Shown: piece by piece, positions 61,068 to 64,000 of the stretch
How positions within the stretch are numbered: the first letter of the stretch is position 1
Layout: each line of letters starts with the position of its first letter
NCBI GenBank assembly: GCA_020846635.1
Contig: JADLDO010000047.1
Coordinates: 1-64,000, forward strand
Source of the DNA: Caldilineaceae bacterium
GTDB taxonomy: Bacteria; Chloroflexota; Anaerolineae; Caldilineales; Caldilineaceae
Reading direction: 5' to 3'
Length of the DNA stretch: 64,000 nucleotides
Notes under the pieces: model-generated
What the model was told of the DNA's origin: nothing
The model's database searches: none
What the model saw: only the letters and a program-made list of their open reading frames with translations
Position numbers and translations under genes: made by a program

Positions 61068-62651
61068 GTGCGTACACCTGTGCGTTTCATCGTCACCAGA
61101 ACAGCCCTGTGGGTTCAGCTTGCCGCTATCGGCCTGCCCACGGGGCTGTCCTTTTGGCTCTACTGGGCGACTGCCGCGCCGGGGCTCACTTGGGCGCATT
61201 TTGGCGCGGATGGCGGCGATCTGCTGGTCGCGGCCGCGGTCAACGGCGTGCCCCATCCCTCTGGCTATCCTTTATATATGCTGCTGCTGCAAGACTGGCT
61301 GCGCCTGGGCCACCTGATCAGCCCGCAGGCTGAAATTGCCTATTGGGGCAATCGTCTGAGTGCGCTCTGTGTGGCGGGCAGCGTTGCCTTTGCCATCGTC
61401 ACTGCCGCGTCGCTGCTGCGCCCACTCCCCTTGCGCTGGCTCTGGGCCGCGCTGGCAGGGGTGGCATGGGCTGTGACCCCATTGGCGTGGAGCCAGGCGC
61501 TGATCACCGAAGTCTATGGTCTTCATGCTCTGCTCATTGCTGCGCTGGGCTGGGCTCTGTTGACGCGCCGCCTACCCGCCGCGGGGGTTGGCATTTTGCT
61601 GGGCCTCGGCGCTGCCCACCACCTGACTTCGCTGCTGCTCTGGCCTGCCATCTTCTATTGGCGGCTGCAAGCGCTGCCTCGTCGCGCCTGGTTGAACGAG
61701 GCAGCAAGCATGGCAGGGGTCGCCCTCCTGGTTGCGCTCCCGCTCTATCTGCGGCTGATCTGGGTAGTAACTGCTGCCGCAGAAGTACCCCCGGTTGCCT
61801 GGGGCTATCCGCGTGACTTAACGGGCTTGTGGTGGCTGGTCAGCGGTGCAGCCTATCGCGCCTATCTCTTTGAGATGACGCCCCTGCAATATGCCGGGCG
61901 GCTGGCCGCGCTGGTGCGGCTTCTGATTGAGCAATTTACCCCAGTGGGGCTGGCAATTATTATCGGAGGCTTCGCCCTATGGGATCGACATCGCCCCTTT
62001 CTACGCAACGGAGCGCTGCTCTGGATCCTGCCGCTCAGTCTTTATGCCGCGGGCTATAACACGGTGGACAGCTATATCTACCTGCTGCCGGTAGGCTGGC
62101 TGGCAGCGCTGATGCTGGCGCAAGGGCTGGCAAGTGGCAGCGCGTTCGTCCGCGCATGGGCCGCGACACAGCGCGTTCGTCCAGCGGCATGGCTTGTGAC
62201 AAGCATTGTGGTGATGCTTCCTGCGGTTGGCCTGTTGAGCTTGATACCCTTTCGCCTGGCCCAACTTGACCTGCACAATGACCGGGCTGCACGCGATTTT
62301 GTCGACGCTGCCGCGCAAATCCTGGAACCAGGGAGTCTCGTCATCAGCAGCGCCGACGCGCCGACTTTTGCGCTTTGGTATGGACAATGGGGCAGCGGCA
62401 CGCTGGCGCAGGCCGTTCCCGACCTTGTATTTGTCAATCACGCGCTCTATCAGTTTGGCTGGTATCGGGACTTGATGCACGATCTATATCCAGAACTCTA
62501 TGCAGATGCGCCCACCATGGGGGCTACGATTGCCGATCTCATTGCCGCCAACCGGCGCTTGCGACCTATCTATCTGACCGAGCCGTTTCCAGAGTTGCCT
62601 GCTGATATACTAACACCCGCCGGGGCCTTTTGGCGTCTTGGTGGGCCTTGA
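61068..62651 (+). CDS. DUF2723 GT-C family membrane protein
   Basis: 527 residues with around ten membrane segments. The N-terminal loop GLTWAHFGADGGDLLVAA, then GVPHPSGYPLYMLL, is the DUF2723 signature (an acidic loop followed by a His-Pro-Ser-Gly-Tyr motif), placing it among O-mannosyl-type GT-C proteins. It would transfer a sugar from a lipid carrier to an exported acceptor. It starts with GTG 30 bp after the SH3/DUF11 stop. The C-terminal ~140 residues are a soluble exported domain (RDFVDAAAQILEPGSLVISS). A DUF4012 gene follows after 16 bp. Confidence 0.85.
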   Translation: MRTPVRFIVTRTALWVQLAAIGLPTGLSFWLYWATAAPGLTWAHFGADGGDLLVAAAVNGVPHPSGYPLYMLLLQDWLRLGHLISPQAEIAYWGNRLSALCVAGSVAFAIVTAASLLRPLPLRWLWAALAGVAWAVTPLAWSQALITEVYGLHALLIAALGWALLTRRLPAAGVGILLGLGAAHHLTSLLLWPAIFYWRLQALPRRAWLNEAASMAGVALLVALPLYLRLIWVVTAAAEVPPVAWGYPRDLTGLWWLVSGAAYRAYLFEMTPLQYAGRLAALVRLLIEQFTPVGLAIIIGGFALWDRHRPFLRNGALLWILPLSLYAAGYNTVDSYIYLLPVGWLAALMLAQGLASGSAFVRAWAATQRVRPAAWLVTSIVVMLPAVGLLSLIPFRLAQLDLHNDRAARDFVDAAAQILEPGSLVISSADAPTFALWYGQWGSGTLAQAVPDLVFVNHALYQFGWYRDLMHDLYPELYADAPTMGATIADLIAANRRLRPIYLTEPFPELPADILTPAGAFWRLGGP

Positions 62652-62667
62652 ACCAGACGAAACAAAG

Positions 62668-64000
62668 ATGACATTGCCGGATTTATACGTAAGATCAACT
62701 CGCCATATTCACTTGCGGCTGCGTAAAACGCTTATTTTGCTGATAGTGCTGGGGATGCTGGGGGTAAACCTCCAGCCCCTGCAAGCTGCAGCGCCGGGCG
62801 ATCCAGATGCACCCGATCCGCACCCCGCACGCGAGAACGCCGCAGCGGTGACGCTCTTTACGGCTGGCGTGCAACTTGCCCCGCTGCTGCCTGGCTTGTT
62901 GGGCTTTGACGAGCCGCACACCTATCTGTTATTGGTGCAAAACAACCACGAATTGCGCGCTACGGGCGGCTTTATTACCGCTGTGGGCAGAATCACCTTT
63001 GACCGCGGGCGCATCACCGAGTTGAAGATTGAGGACAGCTACGCCATTGCCCGCGACGATGTTGACCACCCGCTGGCCCCGGAACCTGTCAAACGCTTTA
63101 TGGGCATCGAGATCCTCTTTCTGCGCGATGCCAACTGGTCGCCTGATTTTCCCACGACAGCCCAATTTGCCCGTTCGCTCTATACCCAGGATGCAGGGGT
63201 GCAGGTGGATGGCGTTGTGAGCATTGATCTGCGTGCGGTGGAACTGCTTGTGGGCGCGCTGGCTCCGCTGGAGATACCCGGCGCGGAGGAGCCTTTGACG
63301 GGCGATAATGTTATGCAGCAACTTGTGAGTTTTTGGGATCAACCTCTCGGCAGCGAGACGCCGGAGGCAGAGGAAGGTTCGTTGCTGGAGCGCGAAGATT
63401 GGGTGTTGCAGCGCAAAGACTTCATTCCTCTGGTCGCCCAATCGGCTATGGCGCGTATTCAGAGCGGCAACTTCAATGCCCTCAGCCTGATTGACGCGGT
63501 TGATGCGGCGCTGCGCGAGCGGGCTGTGCAGGTGTGGCTGGCTGACCCGACCGCGGCGGCGCTGATCGCAAAACAGGGGTGGGATGGGCGGCTGCATCCC
63601 GAAGCCGGGGCTGATTATATTGCCCTGGTGGATACCAACATGGGCTATAACAAAGCCAATGCGGTCTTAGAGAATGATGTCGCGTACAGTGTGGCATGGC
63701 CTCATGGCCCCACTGCCCCCGCACAAGCAACCCTCGCCGTCACCTATCGCCACCCGCTTCAGGTGGTGGACGAGCGCTGTTTGCCTCTGCCCGATTTTGG
63801 CACCATCGCCTCCTACAGCGGGCAGATCGAACGCTGCTACTTTGATTATGTCCGGCTCTATGTGCCGGGTGGCAGTAAACTGGTTGCGCTGGAGGGGGTC
63901 GAGGCAGACACGATCAGCAGCCGTCTGGGCGAACGGGGCACACAGGTCTTTGCAGGCTACTTCTCGCTCAAACCGGGTGAGGAGCATACAGTCACTTTTG
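62668..64000 (+). CDS. DUF4012 family protein, cut by the window end
   Basis: The first 444 residues of a larger protein that runs off the window. An N-terminal membrane segment (about 20-37) is followed by the DUF4012 signature YLLLVQNNHELRATGGFI, then regions such as FLRDANWSPDFPTTAQFA and a hydrophobic LVALEGVEADTISSRLG. The family is often encoded near wall-polysaccharide genes in Chloroflexota and Actinobacteria, and its function is unknown. It starts 16 bp after the DUF2723 stop, so it belongs to the same operon. No strong ribosome-binding site is evident. Confidence 0.8.
   Translation, partial: MTLPDLYVRSTRHIHLRLRKTLILLIVLGMLGVNLQPLQAAAPGDPDAPDPHPARENAAAVTLFTAGVQLAPLLPGLLGFDEPHTYLLLVQNNHELRATGGFITAVGRITFDRGRITELKIEDSYAIARDDVDHPLAPEPVKRFMGIEILFLRDANWSPDFPTTAQFARSLYTQDAGVQVDGVVSIDLRAVELLVGALAPLEIPGAEEPLTGDNVMQQLVSFWDQPLGSETPEAEEGSLLEREDWVLQRKDFIPLVAQSAMARIQSGNFNALSLIDAVDAALRERAVQVWLADPTAAALIAKQGWDGRLHPEAGADYIALVDTNMGYNKANAVLENDVAYSVAWPHGPTAPAQATLAVTYRHPLQVVDERCLPLPDFGTIASYSGQIERCYFDYVRLYVPGGSKLVALEGVEADTISSRLGERGTQVFAGYFSLKPGEEHTVTF

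Overview
The window is a 64 kb bacterial chromosome segment, probably from a Chloroflexota bacterium (Anaerolineae/Caldilinea-like). The basis is gene content: a MalT/LuxR regulator, a UbiB/ABC1 kinase, a DnaE with a long low-complexity tail, CofE for F420, DUF2723, YfhO and DUF4012 membrane proteins, moderately high GC, and frequent GTG/TTG starts. This placement is inference; no rRNA or tRNA was seen. No CRISPR array, complete insertion sequence or prophage was seen.

Layout. 0.1-0.5 kb: a decayed VapC-type PIN toxin. 0.5-8.2 kb: an M28 membrane peptidase, a DUF998 membrane protein with a strong promoter and a LexA-like dyad, an M20 amidohydrolase, a lipoprotein, an anchored small protein and a six-repeat DUF5671 membrane protein. 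8.3-18.4 kb (minus strand): a small protein, a MalT-type regulator, a UbiB-family kinase and dnaE. 18.8-24.6 kb: a methyltransferase, then a minus-strand run of a sulfatase-like enzyme, lgt, a Cof-type HAD phosphatase and a predicted TIM-barrel protein. 25-30.6 kb: an SLC13 permease with an elaborate leader, then prmC, prfA and a phosphoribosyltransferase. 31.4-34.1 kb: rhomboid, a galactonate dehydratase-like enzyme and an RraA-like protein. 34.3-39.7 kb: two small paralogous proteins divergent from an unusual two-gene operon. 39.9-46.6 kb: cofE, then four overlapping polysaccharide genes. 46.7-50.1 kb: an ATP-grasp enzyme and a hybrid histidine kinase. 50.3-58.9 kb (minus strand): an esterase, a GT-C glycosyltransferase, a zinc-ribbon/subtilase/CBM48 protein, a small protein and a caspase/alpha-beta hydrolase fusion. 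59-64 kb: a sortase-like lipoprotein lacking its catalytic residues, an SH3/DUF11 protein, a DUF2723 protein and the start of a DUF4012 protein.

The best candidates for undescribed biology are two loci. (1) 35028-39708: a complete RelA/SpoT-like scaffold with both catalytic sites lost, fused to a STAND/AAA ATPase and followed by a second such ATPase carrying an OmpR-type DNA-binding domain. This looks like a sensor-ATPase/transcription-factor pair. (2) 52900-58884: a caspase-lipase fusion next to a probably cytoplasmic subtilase with a carbohydrate-binding module, a possible proteolytic cascade.

A MITE-like palindromic repeat family is present in four copies, two with visible 7-bp target duplications. 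A related hairpin serves as a terminator in one place and overlaps the translation-start region of the pseudo-RelA gene in another.
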